DNA of 47,841 nt from NCBI GenBank assembly GCA_030950375.1, contig JAUZRN010000046.1, positions 1 through 47,841 on the forward strand, written 5' to 3'. This DNA is from Rhodothermus sp. GTDB taxonomy: Bacteria > Bacteroidota > Rhodothermia > Rhodothermales > Rhodothermaceae. Under the pieces are notes generated by a model. That model made no database searches and was not told where the DNA came from. It was given only the letters and a program-made list of their open reading frames with translations. Below, piece by piece: positions 17,947 through 26,541 of the stretch (position 1 is the stretch's first letter; every line of letters starts with the position of its first letter). Position numbers and translations under genes: made by a program.

Positions 17947-17950
17947 TTTT
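17845..17950 (-). repeat. Imperfect direct repeat (2 x about 31 bp)
   Basis: Units at 17920-17950 and 17845-17875 (75 bp apart) share AAAATGC, then about ten variable bases, then GGACTTGGAGGA on the minus strand. Each unit holds an ATG and a strong ribosome-binding-like GGAGGA. They lie wholly inside the chemoreceptor leader. Confidence 0.6.
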
Positions 17951-18029
17951 TTCCTGCTCCCCGCCTTATGGGCTTTATGACTATCGACCAATAACGAGGT
18001 TGTCGTTTTTAGATGGGGAGTGCCTGGGA

Positions 18030-18743
18030 TTAGCTACTGTTGTCGTTGTTATTGGCCTGAACCGGGCTGGGCAGCAACCGAAAGCGCACAGGCAACTGCA
18101 TCCGGACGCGCACCGGACGTCCATTCTGCTTGCCGGGGATGAAACGCACCCGGCGGAGCGCTGCCACCGCCGCTGAGTCGAGCAACGGATGTAGTGGCTG
18201 AATCACCTGGATGCGTGAAGGACGCCCGTCGGTTTCCACAATAAAGCGCAACACCAGTCGTCCTTCGATACCTGCCCGAATGGCGGCTTCTGGATATTCA
18301 ATATGGATGTAATAGGCACCCAGACCGCCGATGATCTGGGGCGGCTGCTCTGGGTTTTCAAAAATAACCTCACGGGCCTGCAGGCGCGCAGGGGGCTCCA
18401 GGCGCTTACGAAGCTGTAAGGCTTGCAACGTTGAGGTGTCCCGGCTCTCTTTTTTCTGTTCGGGTTCAGGAGGCGCAAAGCGGGTAATAGGCACGCCCGC
18501 ATCCGCTTGTGCGCGGGCCTCAAGCTGTGTGGCCAGCAAGGCCAGTCTGCGATCTTCATCGACCAGCTGCCATCCTACCGGCCGCGGAGCCGGATACCAG
18601 GGCAGGCGGGTAAGCACCAGGAAGAGTGCAAGCGTGCTGGCCAGACAGGCAAGGAGGCGGATTGCATAGGCATGCTTATGCACCTGCAGCCGACGCTGAA
18701 GCCGACCCTGACGTCTCAGCCATTGCGAAGCGCCTCGCGCCAT
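18030..18743 (-). CDS. TonB family energy-transducing protein
   Basis: Inner-membrane-anchored protein of 237 aa that would couple proton-motive force to outer-membrane transporters. The ATG at 18743 is chosen because it leaves a basic N-terminus followed by one membrane segment (about 28-47, LLACLASTLALFLVL). An extended periplasmic linker rich in Arg, Glu and Pro follows (about 50-130). The C-terminal 95 residues form a TonB domain: YPEAAIRAGIEGRLVLRFIV, then LLDSAAVAALRRVRFIPGKQNGRPV. The usual Pro-Lys/Pro-Glu repeat is short. No ExbB/ExbD or receptor gene is in the window. It is divergent from the amidohydrolase pair. Confidence 0.88.
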   Translation of the reverse strand: MARGASQWLRRQGRLQRRLQVHKHAYAIRLLACLASTLALFLVLTRLPWYPAPRPVGWQLVDEDRRLALLATQLEARAQADAGVPITRFAPPEPEQKKESRDTSTLQALQLRKRLEPPARLQAREVIFENPEQPPQIIGGLGAYYIHIEYPEAAIRAGIEGRLVLRFIVETDGRPSRIQVIQPLHPLLDSAAVAALRRVRFIPGKQNGRPVRVRMQLPVRFRLLPSPVQANNNDNSS

Positions 18744-18889
18744 GACTGCTTTCTCTTTCGAGAAGTTTCTGTAAAAAACGGTAGATCGTCGAAAAAGTTG
18801 CCCGTGTGCCCAGACACTCGCATTTTGAGGGTGCTTTTGCCTAACTTTAGCGCTGCATGTAAGAACGTTCAACCTGACAGGTATCGGCG

Positions 18890-20176
18890 ATGCGCGTGTT
18901 CTGGTGGCTACTGTTGTTGATGCCCGGCCTGCTGTATGGTCAGGAGCAACCGCTTGTTTTTCGAGGTGCTCGTCTTTATCCGATCAGTCAGCCGCCCATT
19001 GAGCGTGGAGTGCTGGTCGTGCAGCACGGTAAGATTGTGGCCGTGGGGCAGGAGGGCGAGGTGGCCATTCCTGAGGCGGCTACGGTCTATGACGTGGAGG
19101 GAAAAGTGATCATGCCCGGGTTGGTGGATACGCACTCACATATCGGACGGGTTGAAGGCGGCGACCGTTCGGCGCCCATGCATCCGGCCGTGCGCACGCT
19201 GGATGCTATTGACGTACGTCACAGCTCCGTGCAGCGGGCACGTGCCGGAGGCATTACGACCGTGAACGTGATGTCTGGCTCCGGTCACCTGCTCAGTGGC
19301 CAGACGGTCTACCTGAAGCTTCGCAAAGGCAATACCATTGAGGATCTGCTCTACTGCAAGGATCCGCTCAAAGAGATCTGTGGTGGGTTGAAGATGGCCA
19401 ATGGCACCAATCCCCAGGGGGACCCACCTTTTCCCGGTACGCGGGCCCGGGCAGCGGCGCTGGTGCGTCAGCAGTTTCTGAAAGCTCTGGCCTACCGGCG
19501 TAAGCTTGAGCAGGCCAAAGGAGATCCCGAAAAGATGCCAGCGCGTGATTTGGACATGGAAGCCCTGCTGGAGGTGCTGGACGGCCGTCGGGTCGTGCAC
19601 TTCCACACGCACCGCCACGATGATATTCTGACCGTATTGCGACTAAAGCGGGAGTTTGGTTTCCGGGTCGTGCTGCATCACGTCAGCGAGGCCTGGAAGG
19701 TGGCCGATGAGATTGCGGCTGCGGGCGTGCCCTGTTCCATTATTATCCTGGATGCGCCGGGCGGGAAGCTGGAAGCCGTTGATCTGCGCATGGAAAACGG
19801 GGCCGCGCTGGAAAAGGCTGGAGTCGATGTGGCCATTCACACGGACGATCTGATCACAGACTCCCGCTGGTTTCTGCGAGCGGCTGCATTGGCCGTTCGG
19901 GCCGGCATGTCGCCCGCAAAGGCGCTTGAAGCACTCACGCTGGCCGGCGCTCGCATGCTGGATCTTGCCGACCGGATCGGTTCGCTGGAGCCCGGTAAAG
20001 ATGCGGATTTCATCATACTCTCAGGAGATCCACTCAGCGTCTACACACACGTAGAACAGACGTGGGTGGAAGGGCAGAAGGTGTTTGATCGAGCCGATCC
20101 AGAAGATCGGAAGTATGCCGTTGGCAGCATCGGTGTGTTTGACGATGGTGATGTGTTTGTCCATGAGGGCCATTGA
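18890..20176 (+). CDS. Secreted amidohydrolase (imidazolonepropionase-like)
   Basis: Exported metal-dependent hydrolase of 428 aa with a clear signal peptide (MRVFWWLLLLMPGLLYGQ). The TIM-barrel ligands are present: HSH in VDTHSHIG (about residues 82-84), His in VVHFHTHRHDD, His-His in VLHHVSEA, and the catalytic Asp in AIHTDDL. The C-terminal LADRIGSLEPGKDADFIIL closes the composite beta domain. The true substrate is unknown; the family covers imidazolonepropionase, prolidase-like and other cyclic amide hydrolases, and export argues against a histidine-breakdown role. A TAACTTTA box lies about 45 bp upstream of the ATG. A paralogue follows 16 nt downstream. Confidence 0.85.
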   Translation: MRVFWWLLLLMPGLLYGQEQPLVFRGARLYPISQPPIERGVLVVQHGKIVAVGQEGEVAIPEAATVYDVEGKVIMPGLVDTHSHIGRVEGGDRSAPMHPAVRTLDAIDVRHSSVQRARAGGITTVNVMSGSGHLLSGQTVYLKLRKGNTIEDLLYCKDPLKEICGGLKMANGTNPQGDPPFPGTRARAAALVRQQFLKALAYRRKLEQAKGDPEKMPARDLDMEALLEVLDGRRVVHFHTHRHDDILTVLRLKREFGFRVVLHHVSEAWKVADEIAAAGVPCSIIILDAPGGKLEAVDLRMENGAALEKAGVDVAIHTDDLITDSRWFLRAAALAVRAGMSPAKALEALTLAGARMLDLADRIGSLEPGKDADFIILSGDPLSVYTHVEQTWVEGQKVFDRADPEDRKYAVGSIGVFDDGDVFVHEGH

Positions 20177-20192
20177 AACCATGGAAGGCAAA

Positions 20193-21398
20193 ATGAAAGT
20201 CTGGAGTTTACTCATTGCGCTATGTCTGCTGGCCTCTTCGGTGCAGGCGCAGCTGGCCGTCCGGGCCGATACACTCTATACAATGGCCGGTGCTCCGATT
20301 CAGCACGGGGTTGTGCTGATTCGAAACGGGAAGATTGAGCAGGTGGGACCGGCCGAAGCGGTACGCATCCCGGAGGGCTATCGGGTGCTTGAAGCCTCGG
20401 TGGTAACCCCGGGGCTCATCGATGCGCATAGCGTAGTGGGTCTGGCGGGTATTTTCAACTACGATCACGATCAGGATCAGCTGGATACGTCCGATCCCAT
20501 TCAGCCCGAGTTGCGGGCGATGGATGCCTACAATGCTCGGGAGCAGCTGGTGGCATGGGTGCGTCGTTTTGGCGTAACCACGTTGCATACCGGACACGGA
20601 CCGGGCGCTGTCATCAGTGGCCAGACCATGCTGGTCAAGACGCACGGGGAGACGGTCGAGGAAGCCCTTGTCGATTCAGTGGCCGCGGTGGCCGCCACGC
20701 TGGGTCCGATGGTTAGACGCTATTTCCGAAGTCCAGGGACGCGGGCCAAGGCAGTGGCTATGCTTCGGGCTGCTTTACTCAAAGCGCAGGCTTACCGGCG
20801 CAAGCGGCAGGCTGCCGATCCGACGCGGCGTCCAGAGCCAGACCTGAAAATGGAGACGCTTGTGCGGGTACTGGACGGCGAGATTCCTCTGATGATCACA
20901 GCGCAGCGGGTGCCCGAAATTATGGCCGCACTGCGCTTGCAACGCGAATTTGGCTTTCGGCTGATGCTGGACGGGGCCGCTGAAGCATACCTGGTGCTGG
21001 ACGCAATCAAGGCTGCCGGTGTCCCGGTGATTCTACATCCGACTATGGTGCGGCCGCGCGGCGAAACGGTTAACGCGACGCTGGAAACGGCTGCGCAGTT
21101 GCATGCGGCCGGTATTCCCTTCGCCTTCCAGAGTGGTTTTGAAAGCTACGTGCCTAAGACGCGGGTCGTGCTCTTTGAGGCAGCCATGGCCGTAGCCAAC
21201 GGACTGCCCCGTATGGCCGCGCTGGAGGCGCTGACGATTCAGGCCGCCCGCATACTGGGAATCGACGATCGGGTGGGCTCGCTGGCTCCGGGCAAGGATG
21301 CCGATCTGGTGCTGTTCGACGGCGATCCCTTTGAGTATACCACGCGTGTATGCGGGGTGATCATTAATGGTGAACTTGTGCAACAAACCTGTCACTAA
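20193..21398 (+). CDS. Secreted amidohydrolase paralogue lacking metal ligands
   Basis: Paralogue (401 aa) of the preceding amidohydrolase, also with a signal peptide (MKVWSLLIALCLLASSVQAQ) and a good GGAAGG site before ATG 20193. The overall fold is kept, including GLIDAHS, LREFGF-type segments and VGSLAPGKDADLVLFDGDP. The metal site is gone: HSH has become HSV, the VHFHTHRHDD strand reads LMITAQRVPE, VLHHVSEA reads MLDGAAEA, and AIHTDDL reads FAFQSGFES. It is probably catalytically inactive and may act as a structural or regulatory partner of its neighbour, with which it is surely co-transcribed. The next gene starts 4 nt after its stop. Confidence 0.85.
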   Translation: MKVWSLLIALCLLASSVQAQLAVRADTLYTMAGAPIQHGVVLIRNGKIEQVGPAEAVRIPEGYRVLEASVVTPGLIDAHSVVGLAGIFNYDHDQDQLDTSDPIQPELRAMDAYNAREQLVAWVRRFGVTTLHTGHGPGAVISGQTMLVKTHGETVEEALVDSVAAVAATLGPMVRRYFRSPGTRAKAVAMLRAALLKAQAYRRKRQAADPTRRPEPDLKMETLVRVLDGEIPLMITAQRVPEIMAALRLQREFGFRLMLDGAAEAYLVLDAIKAAGVPVILHPTMVRPRGETVNATLETAAQLHAAGIPFAFQSGFESYVPKTRVVLFEAAMAVANGLPRMAALEALTIQAARILGIDDRVGSLAPGKDADLVLFDGDPFEYTTRVCGVIINGELVQQTCH

Positions 21399-21402
21399 AC
21401 CG

Positions 21403-22389
21403 ATGCGCGCGTTAGTACTGTATCACGAGGACAATAAGATTCAACCACGTATCGAAACGATACCGGAGGAACGACTCCCCGAAGGCGATGTGCTCTTGGA
21501 AGTGCACTACTCCAGCTTGAACTATAAGGATGCGCTGGCGGTTACGGGCAAGGGAAAGATCATCCGCGGGGCGTATCCTTTTGTGCCGGGGATCGATCTG
21601 GTGGGCACCGTGCTGGAGTCGGCCAGTCCAGCAATCAAGCCCGGTCAGACCGTGATCGTAACAGGCTGGGGAATTGGCGAAGCGCACTGGGGCGGTTATG
21701 CTACGCGGGCGCGGGTGCGCTCCGAATGGGTGATTCCGCTGCCGCGCCGCCTGACGCCGCTGGAAGCGATGGCTATTGGCACGGCTGGTTTTACAGCGAT
21801 GCTGTCGGTGATGGCGCTCGAAGCGCACGGATTAATACCTGACCAGGGTGAAGTTGTGGTAACCGGCGCCAGTGGCGGGGTAGGTAGCTTGGCGGTTGCC
21901 ATCCTGGCGCATCTGGGGTACGACGTGGTAGCCTCCACCGGCAAGGCTGCGGCGCACGGATTGTTGCAGGCGCTGGGAGCTGCCCGGGTGATCGATCGGC
22001 AGGAGTTGGGACAGGGACCCAGGCGGCCGCTCGACTCCGGACGCTGGGCAGCAGCCATCGATACGGTGGGCGGTCCGACGCTGGCGGCCCTGCTCAGCCA
22101 GATCAAACGCCATGGTAGTGTGGCCGCCTGTGGTCTGGCCCAGAGCCATGCATTTACAACGACTGTTTTTCCATTTATTCTGCGCGGCGTAAACCTGCTG
22201 GGCATCGACTCGAACACCTGTCCCCAGGAACAACGACGCCGGGCCTGGCATCGGCTGACCCACGACCTGCCTAAAGATGCCCTGCATCGGGTCACGCGTG
22301 TGATTCCTCTCTCGGAGGTGCCGAAATGGAGCGAAGCCATGCTGGCCGGCAAAACGCAGGGACGCCTTGTGGTGGACGTGCAGACATAG
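21403..22389 (+). CDS. MDR oxidoreductase, acrylyl-CoA reductase (YhdH/AcuI) type
   Basis: NADPH-dependent zinc-free medium-chain reductase, 328 aa. Members reduce acrylyl-CoA to propionyl-CoA or act on small quinones and enals. HYSSLNYKDALAVTGKGKI near residues 35-53 and PFVPGIDLVGTV just after are diagnostic of the YhdH/AcuI branch. The nucleotide-binding VTGASGGVGSLAVAIL lies in the middle, and GIDSNTCPQEQRRRAW near the end is also typical. The start at 21403 follows the amidohydrolase stop by 4 nt; an upstream ATG at 21367 would overlap it. It appears to be the third gene of a four-gene transcript. Confidence 0.88.
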   Translation: MRALVLYHEDNKIQPRIETIPEERLPEGDVLLEVHYSSLNYKDALAVTGKGKIIRGAYPFVPGIDLVGTVLESASPAIKPGQTVIVTGWGIGEAHWGGYATRARVRSEWVIPLPRRLTPLEAMAIGTAGFTAMLSVMALEAHGLIPDQGEVVVTGASGGVGSLAVAILAHLGYDVVASTGKAAAHGLLQALGAARVIDRQELGQGPRRPLDSGRWAAAIDTVGGPTLAALLSQIKRHGSVAACGLAQSHAFTTTVFPFILRGVNLLGIDSNTCPQEQRRRAWHRLTHDLPKDALHRVTRVIPLSEVPKWSEAMLAGKTQGRLVVDVQT

Positions 22390-22391
22390 CC

Positions 22392-23582
22392 GTGACGCGC
22401 TCGTTCTGGCAACGACGCCATCAAGCTGATCGGGTGGCCGACGTCGCGATTGTGGGTGGTGGCCTCATCGGAGGTGCCACGGCCTTCTGGTTGCACCGGC
22501 TTCGTCCTCATCTGCGACTGGTACTGCTCGAAGCCAAGGCCCTGGCTGAAGGGGCCAGCGGGCGCAATGCCGGCTTCATACTGCCCGGCGCTTCGGCAGA
22601 CTTTTTAAAGGACTGCAGCCGCTATGGCGAAGCGCGAACGCGCAGGCTCTGGCAGTTCACCCGGGAGAATCGCCACCTGCTGCTGCGCGAACTGGATCCG
22701 GAGGCTTTTGACTGGGAAGATAGCGGAGCCCTGATCGTAGCTGGTTCGGCCCAAGAAGAAAGGCGACTGCAGGAAGCTGTCGCGCCACTCCGAAGTGAAG
22801 GTATTCCGGTTATTTTTCTGACCGCGGCAGAGGTCAACCGACGCCTCCAGGCCCGGGGATACCGGGGTGGACTGTACCTGCCGGAAGGCGGTTGCCTGGA
22901 TCCTGTGGCGCTGGTGCGACACCTGGTTGCACGGAGCGAAGCGATAGTGCTGACGCACCATCCCGTGCTGGCCCTCTCCCCCTGTAACGGGGGCGTGTGT
23001 CTGGAGACCCCCTACGGAGTAGTACGGGCCGGACAGGTACTGCTGGCGCTAAATGCTTATCTACCCCAACTGCTGCCGGAGACGGCCGCCTATGTGCGCC
23101 CCGTGCGCGCGCAAATGCTGGCTACCGAGCCCACCAGGCCGCGCTGGGTGCCGTGTCCGGTCTATTCGCACGAAGGCTTCTTCTATCTGCGCCAGCTATC
23201 TGATGGTACTCTGCTGGTAGGGGGCGCACGGCACCTGCACCTCGAAGAGGAAGTAGGGTACAAAGATGAGACCACCGAAGCATTACAGGCCGATCTGGAG
23301 CGCTATCTGCATGCCTATTTTCCGCAAAGCAAAGGGTTGCAGGTGTGCTGCCGTTGGAGCGGTACGATGGGGTTCTCACCAGATGGGCTACCTGTCGTCG
23401 ATCAGATCCCGGGCCTGGACGGTAGTTACTGGGTGGCTGGCTTTACCGGACACGGTATGGGGTACGGCTTCCGCATGGGACGGTTGCTGGCTGAGCTTCT
23501 ACTGGGACATCCGTGTCCTGAAGCGTATGACCTGTTTGCCTCCAATGGAAGGCCTACCTTTCTGCCAGCAACGGGACCGTAA
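22392..23582 (+). CDS. FAD-dependent oxidoreductase (DAO family)
   Basis: Flavoprotein of 396 aa in the D-amino-acid oxidase/glycine oxidase superfamily. The dinucleotide-binding motif VAIVGGGLIGGATAFWL is near residues 18-34, followed by an acidic LLEAKALAEGASGRNAGFI. The C-terminal flavin contact is GFTGHGMGYGFRMGRLLAELL. Substrate is unknown; amino acids, sarcosine-like amines or gamma-glutamyl-putrescine are possible. The start is taken as GTG 22392, 3 nt after the previous stop; an ATG at 22326 would overlap the MDR gene by 64 nt and give a non-homologous N-terminus. It is the last gene of the run starting at 18890. Confidence 0.82.
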   Translation: MTRSFWQRRHQADRVADVAIVGGGLIGGATAFWLHRLRPHLRLVLLEAKALAEGASGRNAGFILPGASADFLKDCSRYGEARTRRLWQFTRENRHLLLRELDPEAFDWEDSGALIVAGSAQEERRLQEAVAPLRSEGIPVIFLTAAEVNRRLQARGYRGGLYLPEGGCLDPVALVRHLVARSEAIVLTHHPVLALSPCNGGVCLETPYGVVRAGQVLLALNAYLPQLLPETAAYVRPVRAQMLATEPTRPRWVPCPVYSHEGFFYLRQLSDGTLLVGGARHLHLEEEVGYKDETTEALQADLERYLHAYFPQSKGLQVCCRWSGTMGFSPDGLPVVDQIPGLDGSYWVAGFTGHGMGYGFRMGRLLAELLLGHPCPEAYDLFASNGRPTFLPATGP

Positions 23583-23618
23583 AGTGCGCCAATGACACCG
23601 GGTATTATGCGCTACTGG

Positions 23619-23654
23619 AATAAGCTGTTGGTCGCTCCAGTACTTATTTTTTTT
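23619..23654 (+). terminator. Probable intrinsic terminator
   Basis: AATAAG (with CTG) pairs with CTTATT (with CAG), separated by about 20 nt, and is followed by a run of T (23648-23654). It lies 36 bp after the flavoprotein stop and before the next gene's ribosome site. The stem is AT-rich and bulged, so strength is uncertain. Confidence 0.45.
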
Positions 23655-23690
23655 GAGTGACCGTTTCGCTTCACGCAAAACGGAGAATAT

Positions 23691-24377
23691 ATGCGTCCTT
23701 TCCTGATATTCTTGTGCTGGTTCGGCCTGAGTCTGACGACGCAAGCGCAGACAGCTTTTCAGGGGAGCGTCTATTTGCTGGCCGGAATTCCTCAGGGAGC
23801 CTTTCGGGAAAACGTCGACAATGCCGGCTTTGGACTGGACTTTGATGTTGGCTGGCGCTTGCTGAATGCACCGGTATTTCTGGGAGCAGAGGCCGGCTTT
23901 ATGATTTACGGCGTGGAGCGTCGGCGGGAACCCTTCAGCCTGACTATTCCGGATGTGACGGTAGACGTCGAAACCGTCAACAACATGGTCATGGGGCACC
24001 TGCTGATGCGTCTGCAGCCCAGCCTGGATCGACTCTGGCCTTTTGTGGAGGGACTTATCGGCGGTCGCTACTTTTACACGCGTACCACCATCAAAAGTGA
24101 GCAGCAACAGGAAATTGCGGCCTCCACCAATTATGAAGATGTGGCCCTCAGTTATGGCTATGGAGCTGGACTGGAAATTGAGCTTTATCGAAAGCCTGTG
24201 TCGAAGCGTATCCAGCGGTTTTTGATTCATCTGGGTGGCCGCTATCTCTATGGGTCAGAAGCCGAATATCTGCGCAGAGGGTCTATCCGGCGCGAAGGTG
24301 GGCAGGTAGTGTACGACGTATACCGGTCGCAGACGAATGTGCTGGTCTGGCGCTTCGGGGTGACGTTTCACTTCTGA
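23691..24377 (+). CDS. Outer-membrane beta-barrel protein
   Basis: Exported protein of 228 aa. A signal peptide (MRPFLIFLCWFGLSLTTQAQ) leads into alternating hydrophobic/polar strands rich in Gly, Tyr and Phe: VYLLAGIPQGAF, GLDFDVGWRLL, FLGAEAGFMIYG, FVEGLIGGRYFY, YGYGAGLEIEL, LIHLGGRYLYG. It ends with FGVTFHF, a C-terminal aromatic typical of outer-membrane barrels. It is likely an eight-strand OmpW/OmpA-like barrel of unknown role. A CGGAGAATAT ribosome site precedes the ATG. The gene converges on the DUF429 gene with a 4-nt gap. Confidence 0.75.
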   Translation: MRPFLIFLCWFGLSLTTQAQTAFQGSVYLLAGIPQGAFRENVDNAGFGLDFDVGWRLLNAPVFLGAEAGFMIYGVERRREPFSLTIPDVTVDVETVNNMVMGHLLMRLQPSLDRLWPFVEGLIGGRYFYTRTTIKSEQQQEIAASTNYEDVALSYGYGAGLEIELYRKPVSKRIQRFLIHLGGRYLYGSEAEYLRRGSIRREGGQVVYDVYRSQTNVLVWRFGVTFHF

Positions 24378-24381
24378 ACGT

Positions 24382-24990
24382 TCAGTACCAGATCAGCCCT
24401 TCTTCAGGGTCTCCCACGGACATTGCCTGGTGGTGGGTGTAGCGCCAGGCGGTCCACCAGGCCAGTAGTGCATCCACGTCGTGCCAGCTGGTAGGTGGTT
24501 CGGCACAGGGATGGGGCAGGAGCGGGAGTAGGTCATGGGCAAAGGATTCCGGGGGATCGCGTCGGTAGCGGGTCTGCAGATTTTCAGGCAGGCGGCGTTG
24601 GACGACCAGACGGGGATAGGTCTCCAGCACGGTACTGCCCCGGTGTTGCAGGTGATGGGCCAGGGTAATGGCGCGGGCAGTCAGGCCCCCCAGAAACAGG
24701 GGAGACATGGCTCCGGCCAGACGGTCAGCTGTGCGAAAGAAAAAATCGGGTGTTTCTTCGGAGTCCGGGTGGCAATAAGCACGGGGCAGGCTCAGGGGAG
24801 CATCGATGGCGATAAGGCGGGGTGGTTGTGACAGAAGCAACTGAGCCAGCCAGGCGTCGGCGTCGGTCAGGCGCGGGCAGGCGCGCAGATGTAGGCGGCC
24901 GTCGCGGCCATTCCAGGCGAGTACAGTGGTGCCGGCCGTGCGTGCCCCGAAGTCGAGGCCGCAGAGACTGTCGGGAGCTGGCGAAGGCAT
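24382..24990 (-). CDS. DUF429 family protein (RNase H-like fold)
   Basis: Protein of 202 aa. GLDFGARTAGTTVLA at residues 11-25, RLIAIDAPLSLP at about 58-69 and DVDALLAWWTAWRY near 170-183 are the three conserved acidic motifs of DUF429, which has an RNase H/actin-like fold and is thought to be a nuclease. The acidic residues (Asp13, Asp63, Asp170 region) are all present, so it could be active. No partner genes suggest a role. It is cytoplasmic and divergent from the M28 peptidase gene. Confidence 0.7.
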   Translation of the reverse strand: MPSPAPDSLCGLDFGARTAGTTVLAWNGRDGRLHLRACPRLTDADAWLAQLLLSQPPRLIAIDAPLSLPRAYCHPDSEETPDFFFRTADRLAGAMSPLFLGGLTARAITLAHHLQHRGSTVLETYPRLVVQRRLPENLQTRYRRDPPESFAHDLLPLLPHPCAEPPTSWHDVDALLAWWTAWRYTHHQAMSVGDPEEGLIWY

Positions 24991-25055
24991 GGCATTTCTG
25001 CAGTTGATTCTGTAAGCTACACAATAATTCTCAGCAACCTGTAGGTCAAGCTGCC

Positions 25056-26438
25056 ATGAAATCCGTTATTGCAATGCTCATACTGCTGGTAGGAAGTCCG
25101 ATACAGGCCCAGTTGCTACCGGATACGCTCTGGAAACGTTACGAGGCGGTTGCCCAACGCATTGTCGCGGCGGCGCTGGCGGATAGTAGTGCTTTCGAGC
25201 GTCTGGCCTACCTGGTTGACACTTTTGGTCCGCGCTTCAGCGGTACGCCACAACTGGAACGAGCGATCGACTGGATACTGGAAAGCATGCGACAGGATGG
25301 CCTGGAAAATGTTCGTGGCGATACGGTGATGGTGCCACGCTGGGTTCGGGGGCGCGAGGCGCTGGAATTGCGGCATCCCTACCGGAAAAAGCTGGCTGTG
25401 CTGGGATTGGGTGGCAGTATCGCCACACCGGCGGACGGCATTGAGGCCGAAGTACTGGTAGTGCGTTCGTTTGATGAGCTGGAAGCGCGTCGCGACGAGG
25501 CGCGTGGGCGTATCGTGGTCTTTAACGTACCGTTTACAACGTATGGGGAGACAGTACGCTACCGGGTACTGGGGGCCATAGCTGCTGCGCGAGCCGGTGC
25601 AGTTGCCAGTCTGGTGCGGTCGGTGACACCACATTCGCTCTATACGCCGCATACGGGTAATATGCGTTATGAACAGGGGGTACCGCATATACCACATGCC
25701 GCCCTTACCGTAGAAGATGCCGAGCTGCTTCAACGCTTGCAAAATCGGGGGCAGCGTCCCCGACTCTGGCTTTACATGGAAGCGCAGACGCTGCCCGATG
25801 TGCCCTCCCGCAACGTCGTTGCTGAACTGGTAGGGCGGGAGCGTCCGGAAGAGATTGTCGTGGTGGGCGGACACATCGACTCCTGGGATGTCGGGCAGGG
25901 AGCCATAGACGACGCAGGGGGATGCGTGGCCGCCTGGGAGGCCGTTCGGCTACTGAAGCAGTTGGGCCTGCGACCTCGTCGTACCATTCGGGTGGTACTC
26001 TGGACCAACGAAGAGAACGGTCTTCGGGGTGCACTGGCCTATCGGGATCGCTACCGTGAAGAACTGAACCGGCATGTGCTGGCGATTGAATCGGATGCCG
26101 GTGTATTCAAGCCCGAAGGATTCGGGTTTTCCGGATCCCCTGAGGCCCTGGCGATCATTCGTACAGTGGCTCGGCTGCTGCGACCTATTGGGGCCGATCG
26201 CATCTGGGAAGGTGGAGGAGGTGCCGACATTGCGCCGCTGATGCGTGCAGGGGTTCCCGGTATGGGCTTGCGCGTGGATGGCTCGCGCTATTTCTGGTAT
26301 CATCACACGGATGCTGACACAATCGATAAGCTGGATCCGCATGCATTAAACCTGTGCATTGCGGCGCTGGCCGTTATGGCCTACGTGGTAGCCGAGTTGC
26401 CCACGCCCCTGCCACGGCATGTAGAAAATGGAAGCTAA
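25056..26438 (+). CDS. Secreted M28 family zinc aminopeptidase/carboxypeptidase
   Basis: Exported metallopeptidase of 460 aa with a signal peptide (residues 1-18). It has a protease-associated (PA)-like insert at about 120-230. The catalytic domain follows with all di-zinc ligands: His in GGHIDSWD, bridging Asp in AIDDAGG, the Glu-Glu pair in WTNEENG, Asp in IESDAG and His in YHHTDADT. It fits the human PGCP (carboxypeptidase Q)-like branch. It would act in the periplasm or outside the cell on short peptides and supply amino acids. The gene stands alone. Confidence 0.9.
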   Translation: MKSVIAMLILLVGSPIQAQLLPDTLWKRYEAVAQRIVAAALADSSAFERLAYLVDTFGPRFSGTPQLERAIDWILESMRQDGLENVRGDTVMVPRWVRGREALELRHPYRKKLAVLGLGGSIATPADGIEAEVLVVRSFDELEARRDEARGRIVVFNVPFTTYGETVRYRVLGAIAAARAGAVASLVRSVTPHSLYTPHTGNMRYEQGVPHIPHAALTVEDAELLQRLQNRGQRPRLWLYMEAQTLPDVPSRNVVAELVGRERPEEIVVVGGHIDSWDVGQGAIDDAGGCVAAWEAVRLLKQLGLRPRRTIRVVLWTNEENGLRGALAYRDRYREELNRHVLAIESDAGVFKPEGFGFSGSPEALAIIRTVARLLRPIGADRIWEGGGGADIAPLMRAGVPGMGLRVDGSRYFWYHHTDADTIDKLDPHALNLCIAALAVMAYVVAELPTPLPRHVENGS

Positions 26439-26541
26439 AAGTTCAGTCAAAGGCATGGTGCTTGCTTCGCCGATTTAATCCTCGCCGCCTGGTAACCGAT
26501 ACTTGAGATACCGTTAGCGGACCTTCAAGCAGTTACGGACG

